DNA of 48,487 nucleotides. Source: Candidatus Zixiibacteriota bacterium. Its GTDB lineage: Bacteria > Zixibacteria > MSB-5A5 > GN15 > PGXB01. The DNA lies in assembly GCA_040753495.1 (NCBI GenBank), contig JBFMEF010000004.1, positions 1 through 48,487 on the forward strand. The letters are read 5' to 3'. The number at the start of each line of letters is the position of its first letter. Within the stretch, counting starts at the first letter, position 1. The position numbers were made by a program, and so were the translations under genes. This document shows positions 16,996 through 25,439 of this stretch, piece by piece. The notes below the pieces were generated by a model that saw nothing but the letters and a program-made list of their open reading frames with translations, searched no databases and had not been told where the DNA came from.

Positions 16996-19104
16996 ATGTT
17001 TCGCAAAGGCATTTATGACGCAACGCTTCGTCTGGCGGTCATTCTGGTACTGCTGGGAATCATCCTCGGCGGCTGCAGTTCCTCGACCAGCGATTCCAAC
17101 GACCAATCAGCGCTTCAGGTAACCCGGGTCACCGCCAGCCCGACCTCTATTACTGTCGGCTCTACCGCCATCGTAGAGGCGGAGATTACCGATGGCACCA
17201 ACCCGCTGCCCAATCGGGCGGTGACATTTTCCGTTTCGCCGGCAGCGGCTGGATATTTCACCCCGGCTATTGACACTACCGATGCCGATGGCATTGTGGC
17301 GACAGTCTTTACCGCCACGCAGTCTGGTTCCGTGATGATAACCGCGGCTCTTACCACCGCCGTCTATCGCTCGGTGGCTTTGAGCGTGACCTCGCAGCAG
17401 GGAAGCGGCTCCGGAAATATCGATATGGCCGTCACTCCGACCCTCTTGCTCGCCGATGGTCAGGCGACTTCACAGGTGACCATTACCGTTAGAGATGAAG
17501 CCTTCCAGCCGGCTCCCGATTCCACCGTGGTAAAACTGGTGGCGGGAGAAAAATTCGTAGACGTTGACGGCAATGGTTATTTCTCCAACGGCGTTGATTC
17601 CGTGGTTTACGACGCTATTCCTAACGGGCGCTGGGACCCTATCGGCATCATTCCTTCATCAGCGGTAGTAACCGGCGGAAGCGGCCAGGCGGTAGTGAAT
17701 TATACCGCCGGCACCGAAGCGGTGACCGTTTATGTTAAAGCGACCGTGGCTGACAACGGTATCACCGGTGACGCTGAAGCCCAGCTGCAGTTGACTCCCG
17801 ATGCCTCCATCGCCAGTATTTCCCTTATGGGCGACCCGATTCACCTTGCCGTCAAATCTACCGGCGGCATCGAAGCGGGACGCCTATACGCCACCGGATA
17901 TGACGCCAACGGCAATCCGGTTCCGGAAGGACTGCAGATTTCATTCGTTATACTTGATGGTCCCGGCGGCGGGGAGCATCTCGGCGCTGTGGGATATGGT
18001 CCTTATGTCGCTGTCACTAACAACATGGGTGTGGCGACCTGCCCTATCTCTTCCGGCACCATATCCGGAACTATTAGAATTAGAGCCTATTCTGATACCG
18101 TTCTTTCCAATGCCACCCAGATTATGGTTCATGCCGGACCGCCGGCGAACATCGTAGTCGGCTCCGAAGTCTGCAACGCTCCGTATTGGGGATGGTTAAA
18201 CAAGCGGGTGACAGTTACCGCGCTGGTTTCGGATGTATATAACAATCCTGTCGCCGATTCCACGGTGGTATATTTCACTTGCGATGAAGGCACGATAAAA
18301 GCCCACGAAGCCCGCACGATGGATGAAGAAGGCTTGGCCGGAAGCGTCTGGATTTCCGGATATGATGACCCTGCCGCCGACGGTATTGTGGAAGTCATAG
18401 CCGAAACTAACGGCGGCACTCTGGCTGACACCGGATATTTCATTAATTCCTGGATTCCGGCATACATCTGGTTTGTCAATCCTTTCCCGACACATATCAA
18501 TGCCGACGGAAAGAGCACCAGGGTCTTCTTTGTCGAAGTGCGCGACCTTAATATGAACTTCGTCAATGACCAGACCGAGATAGATATCGAAAGCGAATTT
18601 ATCAATGTCGCATCCGGCGTAGTGCAGGATGGCTGCAATGCCTCTACCGTCAGGACTTTCATGACCTCAGTCATTCTCGATTATGATTACTCGGTTACCG
18701 GTGGGAACGACAATGGTGTCGGCGCCATTGACCTGATCAGCGCCAACTATAAGGGCTTTGTCAATTCCACGGTTGTCTGTTCTCTCCTGACTGGACCGGC
18801 ATATTATTCAGGGTGTATTCTGGATGCGCCGCAGACGGTCAATTACGGGACCTCGGTACCGTTTTCAGTCACCATCAAAGACCGCTGGGGCAATCCCCTC
18901 GGTGACCACACCCTGGTGGCAAGCGTGACCGGCGGCGGCACCGTCAGCAGCGGCACTCAGGAAACTAATATGTACGGCGAAGCCTCCGGCTTCCTGTTCA
19001 ATGCTCCGACCGATACCACTATCACCTCGGTCATCCTGAGAGTGCAGGACCTTGACCCGCGCGGCAATATTACGCTGACGAAGTCAATCTCCCTGACCAA
19101 CTAA
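16996..19104 (+). CDS. Large Ig-like (invasin/Big_1-type) repeat lipoprotein
   Basis: A 702-residue surface or periplasmic lipoprotein. The signal peptide has a lipobox, ILGGC, with Cys27. The mature protein seems to consist of about six beta-sandwich modules of 95-120 residues. Most resemble bacterial Ig-like domain 1 (Big_1, invasin/intimin): VTASPTSITVGSTAIVEAEI at about 45-64, and repeated triplets of the kind TDADGIVATVF, NNMGVATCPI and NMYGEASGFLF. Module 2 contains an inserted calcium-loop-like DVDGNGYF. CAGGAG precedes ATG 16996. It has its own upstream space and downstream terminator, separate from pilQ. A role in adhesion or pilus-associated surface structure is a guess from context. 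Confidence 0.82.
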   Translation: MFRKGIYDATLRLAVILVLLGIILGGCSSSTSDSNDQSALQVTRVTASPTSITVGSTAIVEAEITDGTNPLPNRAVTFSVSPAAAGYFTPAIDTTDADGIVATVFTATQSGSVMITAALTTAVYRSVALSVTSQQGSGSGNIDMAVTPTLLLADGQATSQVTITVRDEAFQPAPDSTVVKLVAGEKFVDVDGNGYFSNGVDSVVYDAIPNGRWDPIGIIPSSAVVTGGSGQAVVNYTAGTEAVTVYVKATVADNGITGDAEAQLQLTPDASIASISLMGDPIHLAVKSTGGIEAGRLYATGYDANGNPVPEGLQISFVILDGPGGGEHLGAVGYGPYVAVTNNMGVATCPISSGTISGTIRIRAYSDTVLSNATQIMVHAGPPANIVVGSEVCNAPYWGWLNKRVTVTALVSDVYNNPVADSTVVYFTCDEGTIKAHEARTMDEEGLAGSVWISGYDDPAADGIVEVIAETNGGTLADTGYFINSWIPAYIWFVNPFPTHINADGKSTRVFFVEVRDLNMNFVNDQTEIDIESEFINVASGVVQDGCNASTVRTFMTSVILDYDYSVTGGNDNGVGAIDLISANYKGFVNSTVVCSLLTGPAYYSGCILDAPQTVNYGTSVPFSVTIKDRWGNPLGDHTLVASVTGGGTVSSGTQETNMYGEASGFLFNAPTDTTITSVILRVQDLDPRGNITLTKSISLTN

Positions 19105-19127
19105 GTTCACTCCTGTTTTGTTTCGAG

Positions 19128-19162
19128 AGGGTCATCCCCGCCGGGGATGGCCCTTTATTTTT
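19128..19162 (+). terminator. Rho-independent terminator after the Ig-like lipoprotein
   Basis: A 12-bp stem (AGGGTCATCCCC with GGGGATGGCCCT, one G-T pair) with a 3-nt loop is followed by a T-rich stretch. Confidence 0.88.
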
Positions 19163-19173
19163 GATTTAATTGC

Positions 19174-19200
19174 TTGTCAGATTTCCGCCGCCCGTATAAA
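19174..19200 (+). promoter_or_regulatory. Candidate promoter giving a leaderless acyl-CoA synthetase mRNA
   Basis: TATAAA at 19195-19200 is 8 nt before ATG 19209, and no Shine-Dalgarno sequence intervenes. TTGTCA at 19174-19179 is a possible -35 with a short 15-nt spacer. Transcription starting 6-8 nt after the -10 would begin at or beside the start codon. Confidence 0.4.
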
Positions 19201-19208
19201 TTTATGCC

Positions 19209-20957
19209 ATGCGTCCCATCCCCAAGACCGCCTTTATCCCCGGGCCGACTCTCCCTGAGACTATTCTGCACTGCTGCCGCTCCCATAAGGAGAAAACCGC
19301 TTTTATAAGCCCAAATAGCGCCCCTTCTGAATTTAAGTTCAAAGATGTTGAGAGGATAGTGACCGGCGCCGCCGGAAATCTTAAGAACAGGGGATTCAAG
19401 AGAGGCGAGCGGGCCGGAATATTGTCGGAGAATCGACCGGAGTGGGGGTTGTCGTATCTGGCAGTTCTGGCTGCCGGCGGCACCGTGGTTCCGCTCGATT
19501 CCTCCTGGAAAGAGCAGGAATTATTGAGGACTATTCGCTCTTCGGGAGTTACGACTGTTTTCACCACGGCTAAATGGTACCCCTTTCTGCGGGAGTTAAA
19601 CCTGGCAGAAAATAAGTCCCTGGAAATTATCGGTCTCGATGATATTATTACCCCCAATCTCCTGACGATTTCCTCGGGTCCTCCTTACCTGGCATCTGAT
19701 ATAGACGGGAAAGATATAGCAGCCTTGATTTACACTTCGGGCACCACCGGCGAGCCGAAAGGGGTGATGCTGACCCATCGCAATCTGGTGGCGAACCTGG
19801 AGGGGATTGTCTCCGCCCTTGATTTTTATCCTGATGTCCTCTTTCTCTCGGTTCTTCCGCTGCATCATACCTTTGAAGCAACCTGCGGCATGCTGACACC
19901 GCTTTCGCTTGGCTTGACCATAGCATATGCCCGTTCGCTCAAATCGCGCGATATCCTTGATGATATCGCTCGCCACCGGGTAACCTGCATGGTGGCGGTG
20001 CCGCTGCTGTTTGAAAAGATTTACCTCAGCATTACCAGAAAAATCGAGGAGTTGCCGTTCCCCAAGAGACTGGCTCTGAAAACCCTCTATGGCGCCAGTA
20101 ATATCGGATGGAACCTTGGCGTGAAAGCCGGAAGGCTGCTTTTCAAAGGACTGCGACATCAGGCCGGGCTCAGCTCTATTCGCTTATTCGTTTCTGGAGG
20201 AGCGCCGCTTCCGGCCGAAATCGCCCGCTGGTTCAATCTAATTGGTTTCGATTTCCTGGAAGGGTATGGTTTGAGTGAATGCGCTCCGGTTGTCGCCGTA
20301 AATCGCCCTCAGAATATTAAATTCGGCTCGGTTGGCCCGCCCCTTCCCAATATCGAAGTGAGAATCATCGAGCCGTCTCGCGACGGGGTAGGGGAGATTG
20401 CGGTCAAGGGAGAAAACATTACTGCGGGCTACCTGAACAACCCTAAGGCTACTTATGACCTGATTCGTGAGGGATGGTTGTATACCGGCGACCTGGGTCG
20501 AATGAACGATGGATATCTTTGTATTACCGGACGGAAGAAAAACCTGATTGTCAGCGCCGCCGGAAAGAATATTTATCCGGAAGAGATTGAAGCGGAATTG
20601 ATGCTGTCCCCCTACATTCAGGAGGCGCTGGTTCTGGGACGAAAACGAAACGGCAAAATGGGGGAGGAGGTCTGCGCCATAATCTTGCCTGATATGGAGC
20701 AGATTTCCCATCATCCTCTGGCGATGTCAGGTGGGAGTGATGACAATCTCCTTCGCCGGATTATAAAAGAAGAAGTGGAGGCGGTTAATGACCGTCTCGC
20801 CGACTATAAACGTCTGTGCCAGTTCGAAATAAGACTGGAGGAATTTGAAAAAACATCAACTCGAAAGATAAAAAGAAATCTGTACAGCTGGAATGAACAA
20901 AGAGAATCAGGGGAGATAGACAATGCGCTTCAAGGCGATAGAACCGGTCGGCAGTAA
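19209..20957 (+). CDS. AMP-forming long-chain acyl-CoA synthetase-like enzyme
   Basis: A 582-residue adenylate-forming ligase that would activate a carboxylic acid, most likely a fatty acid, via an acyl-AMP. The P-loop motif YTSGTTGEPKG is at 174-185, followed by MLTHRN. The adenine-binding motif is EGYGLSECAP. The hinge region is GWLYTGDLG, then GRKKNLIVSAAGKNIYPEEIE with the Lys-rich A8 loop. It belongs to the FAA1/long-chain group by overall similarity; substrate length is not visible. The last 35 bases overlap the start of mtnA in another frame. There is no Shine-Dalgarno sequence before ATG 19209, and a TATAAA lies 8 nt upstream. Confidence 0.9.
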   Translation: MRPIPKTAFIPGPTLPETILHCCRSHKEKTAFISPNSAPSEFKFKDVERIVTGAAGNLKNRGFKRGERAGILSENRPEWGLSYLAVLAAGGTVVPLDSSWKEQELLRTIRSSGVTTVFTTAKWYPFLRELNLAENKSLEIIGLDDIITPNLLTISSGPPYLASDIDGKDIAALIYTSGTTGEPKGVMLTHRNLVANLEGIVSALDFYPDVLFLSVLPLHHTFEATCGMLTPLSLGLTIAYARSLKSRDILDDIARHRVTCMVAVPLLFEKIYLSITRKIEELPFPKRLALKTLYGASNIGWNLGVKAGRLLFKGLRHQAGLSSIRLFVSGGAPLPAEIARWFNLIGFDFLEGYGLSECAPVVAVNRPQNIKFGSVGPPLPNIEVRIIEPSRDGVGEIAVKGENITAGYLNNPKATYDLIREGWLYTGDLGRMNDGYLCITGRKKNLIVSAAGKNIYPEEIEAELMLSPYIQEALVLGRKRNGKMGEEVCAIILPDMEQISHHPLAMSGGSDDNLLRRIIKEEVEAVNDRLADYKRLCQFEIRLEEFEKTSTRKIKRNLYSWNEQRESGEIDNALQGDRTGRQ

Positions 20958-21942
20958 ACTGAAAATTCTTGACCAGCGGCGGCTGCCACTGGATGTCAGA
21001 TATAGCGAATATGATGATTACAGGGATATTATTGAATCGATAAAGACCCTGGAAGTCCGTGGCGCCCCTGCTATCGGCATCGCCGGCGCCTTTGCGCTCG
21101 CCATTGCCGCCCAGGCGGAGGTCAAGACTGACTTGAGTCGTCTGAAAAAAATTCTTATCGACATCGCTCGCGAGATTAAATCAGCCCGGCCTACTGCGGT
21201 CAATCTGGCTTGGGCGGTGGAGCGCGCCCTCAATAAAGCCAATCAATATGCCGGGGATAATATCGACGAGTATCGCAGAATTCTCTGGGATGAGGCAAGC
21301 CTGATTCTTTCGGAAGATGAAGCCATGTGCCGCGCCATTGGCATCCACGGACAGGCGCTCCTGAAAGGCGGCGATACCGTCTTGACCCACTGCAACGCCG
21401 GCGCCCTCGCTACCGGAGGAAGCGGCACAGCGCTGGCCGTCATATATGCCGCCCGCGACGCCGGAAAGAGAATTAAGGTCTTCGCCGATGAAACCCGTCC
21501 GCTCCTGCAGGGGGCGCGATTGACTTGTTGGGAATTGATGCAGGAAGGAATTGAGGTCACTCTTATTTGCGATAACACCGCCGGTTTCCTGATGCAGCAG
21601 GGGAGGATTGATTGCGTCATTCTGGGCGCCGACCGCATCGCCGCCAACGGCGATTTTGCCAATAAAATCGGAACCTATTCCGTTGCCGTTCTGGCAAAGG
21701 AGCATGGCCTGCCATTCTATGTTGCCGCCCCGACCTCTACTTTTGACCCGATGATTGGTTCCGGTGAGGATATTCCTATAGAAGAGCGCTCTTCGGATGA
21801 AATAACCAATTGGGGAGGGGTGCGGACCGCGCCGCCCGGCGTACAAACTTACTCGCCGGCTTTCGACATCACGCCGGCGGAATTAGTGACCGCCTATATT
21901 ACCGATAAAGGAATTACCTGGGGGAAACGGAAAGGGGATTAA
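20923..21942 (+). CDS. mtnA: S-methyl-5-thioribose-1-phosphate isomerase
   Basis: Converts 5-methylthioribose-1-phosphate to methylthioribulose-1-phosphate in methionine salvage. The 339-residue length is typical. Catalytic Cys157 is in THCNAGALATGG and Asp237 in LGADRIAANGD, as in the B. subtilis enzyme (Cys160/Asp240). The N-terminal RGAPAIGIAGA signature is at 46-56. These separate it from eIF2B subunits and ribose-1,5-bisphosphate isomerase. GGGGAG precedes the ATG, which lies inside the 3' end of the acyl-CoA synthetase gene. No other methionine-salvage genes are in the window. Confidence 0.94.
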   Translation: MRFKAIEPVGSKLKILDQRRLPLDVRYSEYDDYRDIIESIKTLEVRGAPAIGIAGAFALAIAAQAEVKTDLSRLKKILIDIAREIKSARPTAVNLAWAVERALNKANQYAGDNIDEYRRILWDEASLILSEDEAMCRAIGIHGQALLKGGDTVLTHCNAGALATGGSGTALAVIYAARDAGKRIKVFADETRPLLQGARLTCWELMQEGIEVTLICDNTAGFLMQQGRIDCVILGADRIAANGDFANKIGTYSVAVLAKEHGLPFYVAAPTSTFDPMIGSGEDIPIEERSSDEITNWGGVRTAPPGVQTYSPAFDITPAELVTAYITDKGITWGKRKGD

Positions 21943-21951
21943 CCCCTTTCC
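21929..21951. terminator. Hairpin spanning the mtnA stop codon
   Basis: A 9-bp perfect stem (GGAAAGGGG with CCCCTTTCC) has a 5-nt loop containing the mtnA TAA. It sits between convergent genes. There is no long T-tract on either strand, so its termination strength is doubtful. Confidence 0.45.
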
Positions 21952-21978
21952 ATTATCCGCAACTTATTTCACTGGCTC

Positions 21979-22797
21979 TCAACCGTTCCATCCCGCCATA
22001 CGAGCCAGCAACCACCAGAATGCCTTCCCTTTGAGATAGCAGTTGTAGCAGTGTGAATGGGCGCATGAGGGGCATTCCGGGCAGGGATGCTGGGCATAAT
22101 AGTCGGCGCACCATTCGCAGGCGTCACTGGCATCAGGATAGTAGTTTCCTTCCGGGTCGTAACTTTCAATATCGGCAAAGTCAAACAGAAGTTTGTTGTT
22201 GGCGCGACAGAACGCCCGTATCTGATTGTTGCGCTGGTAGAGATTTCCATCAGTGCCGGTTCCATCAAGATGCCCCGTCATATAGATAAATTTTACCTCC
22301 GGATAATCGGCTTCAAGGGCGCTCATTGCCTGCAGGTAGATATTAATTCCTTCTTCGGTATTGTCGGAGCAGCCGCCGCACCAGGACCAGACCACGACAT
22401 TGTATCCGTAACTGCTCTGATTCAGCCGCTCCCGTGTCGGCGCCACCCAGGAGGTATCCCCCAAATGCCCCAAATCATCGCCATATTCGGCAATTTGAAG
22501 AGTGCCGGCGCCGTTGTTGAAATCAAGGGAGAGATTCTCTGCGCGCACAATATTCATTCCGGTAATAATCTGGCTGCCGTGCGAGGTATGCCCATAGAAT
22601 ATTTTAAAACTGGCTTTGACGCTGTCAATAATCGCGGTTGGAATATTCTCAAAATCATCAATTACCTGATGATTGGCAATCATATCCGGGTCGCTGGTGC
22701 CTCCCGTGGTAGTTTTATTGTCGTCACCGCAGGCGGCATAAAGAAGAAAAAGAAGCAGGATTGATAATATAGCCGCGGAAAAATATCTTGTTGCCAT
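21979..22797 (-). CDS. Cysteine-rich lipoprotein of unknown function
   Basis: A 272-residue protein with a type II signal peptide, hydrophobic residues 8-22 and the lipid-attachment Cys23 (YAACGDD). Notable motifs in the mature part are IFYGHTSHGSQI (67-78), WSWCGGC with a CxxC at Cys140/143, and MTGHLDG (173-179). The region NNQIRAFCRANNKLLFDF is faintly reminiscent of SGNH-type hydrolases. The last 50 residues have seven Cys (227, 230, 239, 242, 245, 250, 253) plus His247 and His249, followed by KGKAFWWLLARMAGW. Such a cluster could bind metal or form disulfides. GGGAGGG precedes ATG 22797. I do not recognise the family and no function is assigned. Confidence 0.6.
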   Translation of the reverse strand: MATRYFSAAILSILLLFLLYAACGDDNKTTTGGTSDPDMIANHQVIDDFENIPTAIIDSVKASFKIFYGHTSHGSQIITGMNIVRAENLSLDFNNGAGTLQIAEYGDDLGHLGDTSWVAPTRERLNQSSYGYNVVVWSWCGGCSDNTEEGINIYLQAMSALEADYPEVKFIYMTGHLDGTGTDGNLYQRNNQIRAFCRANNKLLFDFADIESYDPEGNYYPDASDACEWCADYYAQHPCPECPSCAHSHCYNCYLKGKAFWWLLARMAGWNG

Positions 22798-23017
22798 TGT
22801 TCCCTCCCTTGCAATAATTTGGACTATAACCAGGCTGTTACTCTTAGTTTCGGCTTCAGAGGAATAATCCTTGAATTATTTGTCCATATTGCGACGCCGT
22901 CTAAGATGTTGCCATCCAAGACATTAGGGGGGGGGCGGCAACCTCGGGGGAAATTCCCTGCCGCCATCCTGGACAAGATATATATATCCGCTCAAAAAGA
23001 CCGGATAACTGCGGTGT

Positions 23018-23569
23018 CTAATTCTTTCTCAGTAAGGTTATCTCAACCGAAAACGCTTTGCTGTCGGTGGCGTACTGAAGAATAAACTTCTGGAGCTCTT
23101 CGGGAGGCGCTGAGAGCAATATGTCGTCGTCAAAAACATCGTGGGCTACCGATGTTTTCCCCTGCTCTATCTGGTTTTTAATATACTCCGCGTCCAGCAT
23201 ATAGATATGCAGGCTGTCGCCGGCAAATTCCAGTTTCGCGAAATTATGTACCGGCAGAAAAGAGCCTTTATAGAGCCCGTTCTTGAAATCTGGCTCTTCG
23301 GGGAAGATATCCATAAAGAGATGCTCTCCCAATTTCACGCCGTAAACTTCAAACAGCCCCGGTTCATTATTCTCGGTATAAACCAGCTCCATCGCAAATT
23401 CGTCAACCTGAGTGAATTTCCAGAGATTTTCAGTTCCATCTTCCACCCACTCGCCGATAAGCCGCGGTTCGGTCGTCAGGGTTTCTCTGGTATAGAGGGG
23501 ATGCAGCGAAGGGATACAGCCGGCGAGAAACAGCAGCGAGACCGCCGCCAGAAGCTTACACATTCTCAT
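23018..23569 (-). CDS. Small lipoprotein, function unknown
   Basis: A 183-residue protein with a lipobox signal (LLFLAGC, Cys near residue 18) followed by IPSLHPLYT. The mature part is mainly beta strand with several Trp/Phe. It includes LIGEWVEDGTENLWKFTQ, a pattern seen in small lipocalin-like or META-like periplasmic domains, but no family signature is certain. I chose ATG 23569, preceded by AAGGAGG. The longer reading to 23668 would put an unlikely N-terminus ahead of the signal peptide and overlap the upstream gene. It lies 64 bases downstream of the YCII-AHSA1 gene on the same strand. Confidence 0.6.
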   Translation of the reverse strand: MRMCKLLAAVSLLFLAGCIPSLHPLYTRETLTTEPRLIGEWVEDGTENLWKFTQVDEFAMELVYTENNEPGLFEVYGVKLGEHLFMDIFPEEPDFKNGLYKGSFLPVHNFAKLEFAGDSLHIYMLDAEYIKNQIEQGKTSVAHDVFDDDILLSAPPEELQKFILQYATDSKAFSVEITLLRKN

Positions 23570-23633
23570 GAATCCTCCTTGATTAATGACGCAGAAGAAC
23601 AATTCGGATCTTACATTCAAACTGTGGCGAAAT

Positions 23634-24509
23634 CTACTCAGTATCAAAATCCAAGGGACCTGTCTCAAACCGCTTTCTCAAATTCTCCAAAACATACCCC
23701 CAGGCGCGGTCAAAATAGCTGTAAACGCTGTCCCACTTCTCTCCCTGCCCCCAGCCATACTGAAAAAACTCGAGCCGCGTGCTGTCGGGAGGAAGATCAA
23801 AAAATCTCAATATCACCTGGGTATGCTGATTCCGCAGCTCCCCGAACTGGGGCGGGGCATTCCAATCAAAGGAAAGGAATTCCATAGGAAGAAAACTCAG
23901 GAATCGGCACCCTTCCGAGCCGCGCATGCCGGGCGGCGCTGATGGCACAAAGTAGATTTCAAACGGTCCGCCGACCCGAAGCTCCACTTGAGCCTCCGAG
24001 CTCATAAAAGTCTTAACGCCGTCAGTGGTCGTCCAGGCGCGCCAGACTTCGGCTCGCGGCGCCGAAATTACGACCTCTTTTTTCAGCACCTTGTCCGATA
24101 TCTCTTTGGGGTATCGTGACGGCGACTGGTAGTCGCTCAGTAGCGATATTACCATCGGATAAAGTTCATACTTATGCACCCCTTGAAGCACTGATGGCTC
24201 ATGCTCCATTATCTGACGCGCTTCCTCTTCCGAGTCGGTCTGCAGTACAATGATTCCGGTCCTGAGTCCGAAACAGGGTCCGGCAAGAATCACCTTCTTC
24301 GCCGCGGTCAAATCTTTGAGATATTCAAAATGCTCCGACATTACTTTTTCTTCCTCGGCAGTCATATTGTCAGGCCAGCCGGCGCGAGTCCCTGTCAGAT
24401 GAACCATAAACTGTGTTTTGGGTGGCATACTGCTTAATTCAGAGGCGGAGTGAATACCCGCCGTAATCGTATTAATCGCAAGAATGATTTCAATAATGAG
24501 TCGCAACAT
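23634..24509 (-). CDS. YCII-like domain fused to an AHSA1/SRPBCC domain
   Basis: A 291-residue protein with two parts. Residues about 30-125 resemble the YCII/YciI ferredoxin-like domain (FMVHLTGTRAGWPDNMTAEE and VILAGPCFGLRTGIIVLQTDSEEEA). Residues about 140-285 match the Activator-of-Hsp90-ATPase-like SRPBCC fold: KKEVVISAPRAEVWRAWTT, GGPFEIYF, FLSFDWNAPP, TRLEFFQYGWG. The first 22 residues are hydrophobic and may be a signal peptide or an over-long start; an internal Met at residue 28 is an alternative. No good Shine-Dalgarno sequence precedes either. SRPBCC domains bind hydrophobic ligands; the role here is unknown. Confidence 0.7.
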   Translation of the reverse strand: MLRLIIEIILAINTITAGIHSASELSSMPPKTQFMVHLTGTRAGWPDNMTAEEEKVMSEHFEYLKDLTAAKKVILAGPCFGLRTGIIVLQTDSEEEARQIMEHEPSVLQGVHKYELYPMVISLLSDYQSPSRYPKEISDKVLKKEVVISAPRAEVWRAWTTTDGVKTFMSSEAQVELRVGGPFEIYFVPSAPPGMRGSEGCRFLSFLPMEFLSFDWNAPPQFGELRNQHTQVILRFFDLPPDSTRLEFFQYGWGQGEKWDSVYSYFDRAWGYVLENLRKRFETGPLDFDTE

Positions 24510-24526
24510 CGCAAGAAAGCGGTTTC

Positions 24527-24898
24527 TTACCTCCCCTCTTCATCCTCCACATCTTCATCATCATAATCCTCTCCGGCAAGCGTATACCCCCCCTTGAGCA
24601 TATCTTCCATCAAACCGAGCGCTTCCTCTTCATTTTCCGGATTGACCTGCACCTCATAAAAACCAGCCGCGAAGAGGTCCTTGGCAGATTCCCCCTTGAC
24701 ATAAAAATCTATGGCGGCATCATTCAGTATCGATTTGGCGAGGGCGAGAAGCCCGGCGTCCCCGGTAGTAAGCACGGTGACCAGTTCGGTATATTCCGGT
24801 TCCTCATCAGGCGGAAGAGTCTCTACCAGACGGCTGCCGCAGTCGGGACAGACGAAGAGACCGATTTCATATTCATATCTGCACTTGGGGCAAAACAT
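24527..24898 (-). CDS. Zinc-ribbon plus DUF2007 (signal-transducing protein-like)
   Basis: A 123-residue cytoplasmic protein. The N-terminal zinc ribbon uses Cys3, Cys6, Cys17 and Cys20 (CPKC and CPDC). Residues 36-95 match the DUF2007 ferredoxin-like domain: LVTVLTTGDAGLLALAKSIL, AAIDFYVKG, FYEVQVNPENEEEA. The tail is strongly acidic (DEDVEDEE). DUF2007 has been annotated as a putative prokaryotic signal-transducing protein, but its role is not established. CGGAGGGG precedes ATG 24898. It is the first gene of the three-gene minus-strand group ending at 23018, with a 17-base gap to the next. Confidence 0.8.
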   Translation of the reverse strand: MFCPKCRYEYEIGLFVCPDCGSRLVETLPPDEEPEYTELVTVLTTGDAGLLALAKSILNDAAIDFYVKGESAKDLFAAGFYEVQVNPENEEEALGLMEDMLKGGYTLAGEDYDDEDVEDEEGR

Positions 24899-25014
24899 CT
24901 CCCCTCCGTATCAAAGAAGTTTTTTCGGGCATGAATTTGCTGTCATTAATTGATTCAAGTTATCCAAATAGGCGCGGCAGGTCAAGAAAATTAGCGGTGG
25001 AGTTTATTCTGGTA

Positions 25015-25042
25015 TTGCCATTTTTCCGGAAACAATTATATT
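25015..25042 (+). promoter_or_regulatory. Candidate sigma70 promoter for panD
   Basis: TTGCCA at 25015-25020 and TATATT at 25037-25042 are separated by 16 nt. Each matches 5 of 6 consensus bases. The panD start is 37 nt downstream. Confidence 0.5.
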
Positions 25043-25079
25043 TTGCAGTTGTTTAGTTTAGGAAAGTGGTGAAAAAGAG

Positions 25080-25427
25080 ATGTTGATTCATATCTGCAAG
25101 TCGAAAATCCATCGGGCGACCATAACCGAAGCCAACGTTAACTACGAGGGCTCCATCACAATTGATTCCGATTTGATGCGGGCGGCCGATATAGTTCCTT
25201 TTGAGAAAGTCCAGATAGCCAATGTCACCAGCGGCGAACGGCTGGAGACCTATGTCATAGAAGGAAAAGCCGGCTCCGGGGTAATCTGCCTGAATGGCGC
25301 CGCCGCCCTCAAGGGAAAGGTGGGGGATATAATCATAATTATCGCCTATGCCCTGCTGGACCGCGAAAAAGCCGCCTACTATCAGCCTAAGTTTGTCAAA
25401 GTTGACAAACATAACAAAATCGTCTGA
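25080..25427 (+). CDS. panD: Aspartate 1-decarboxylase
   Basis: A pyruvoyl enzyme converting L-aspartate to beta-alanine for pantothenate and CoA synthesis. The 115 residues are complete. The self-cleavage site is Gly24-Ser25 in YEGSITID, after which Ser25 becomes the pyruvoyl group. Conserved elements include [19 protein letters not shown] and the [11 protein letters not shown] strand. It heads a plus-strand group with the uridylyltransferase 12 bases downstream. Other pan genes are not in the window. Confidence 0.96.
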   Translation: MLIHICKSKIHRATITEANVNYEGSITIDSDLMRAADIVPFEKVQIANVTSGERLETYVIEGKAGSGVICLNGAAALKGKVGDIIIIIAYALLDREKAAYYQPKFVKVDKHNKIV

Positions 25428-25439
25428 CATAAATACCAT

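Noticed and set aside
22227-22297. Multiheme cytochrome signature in the Cys-rich lipoprotein
   Set aside because: The cysteine spacing includes CxxC but none is followed directly by His (no CxxCH), so c-type heme attachment is not supported.
22819-23085. 88-residue plus-strand frame in the gap and into the lipoprotein gene
   Set aside because: No ribosome site, composition unlike the other proteins, and it overlaps a well-supported minus-strand gene.
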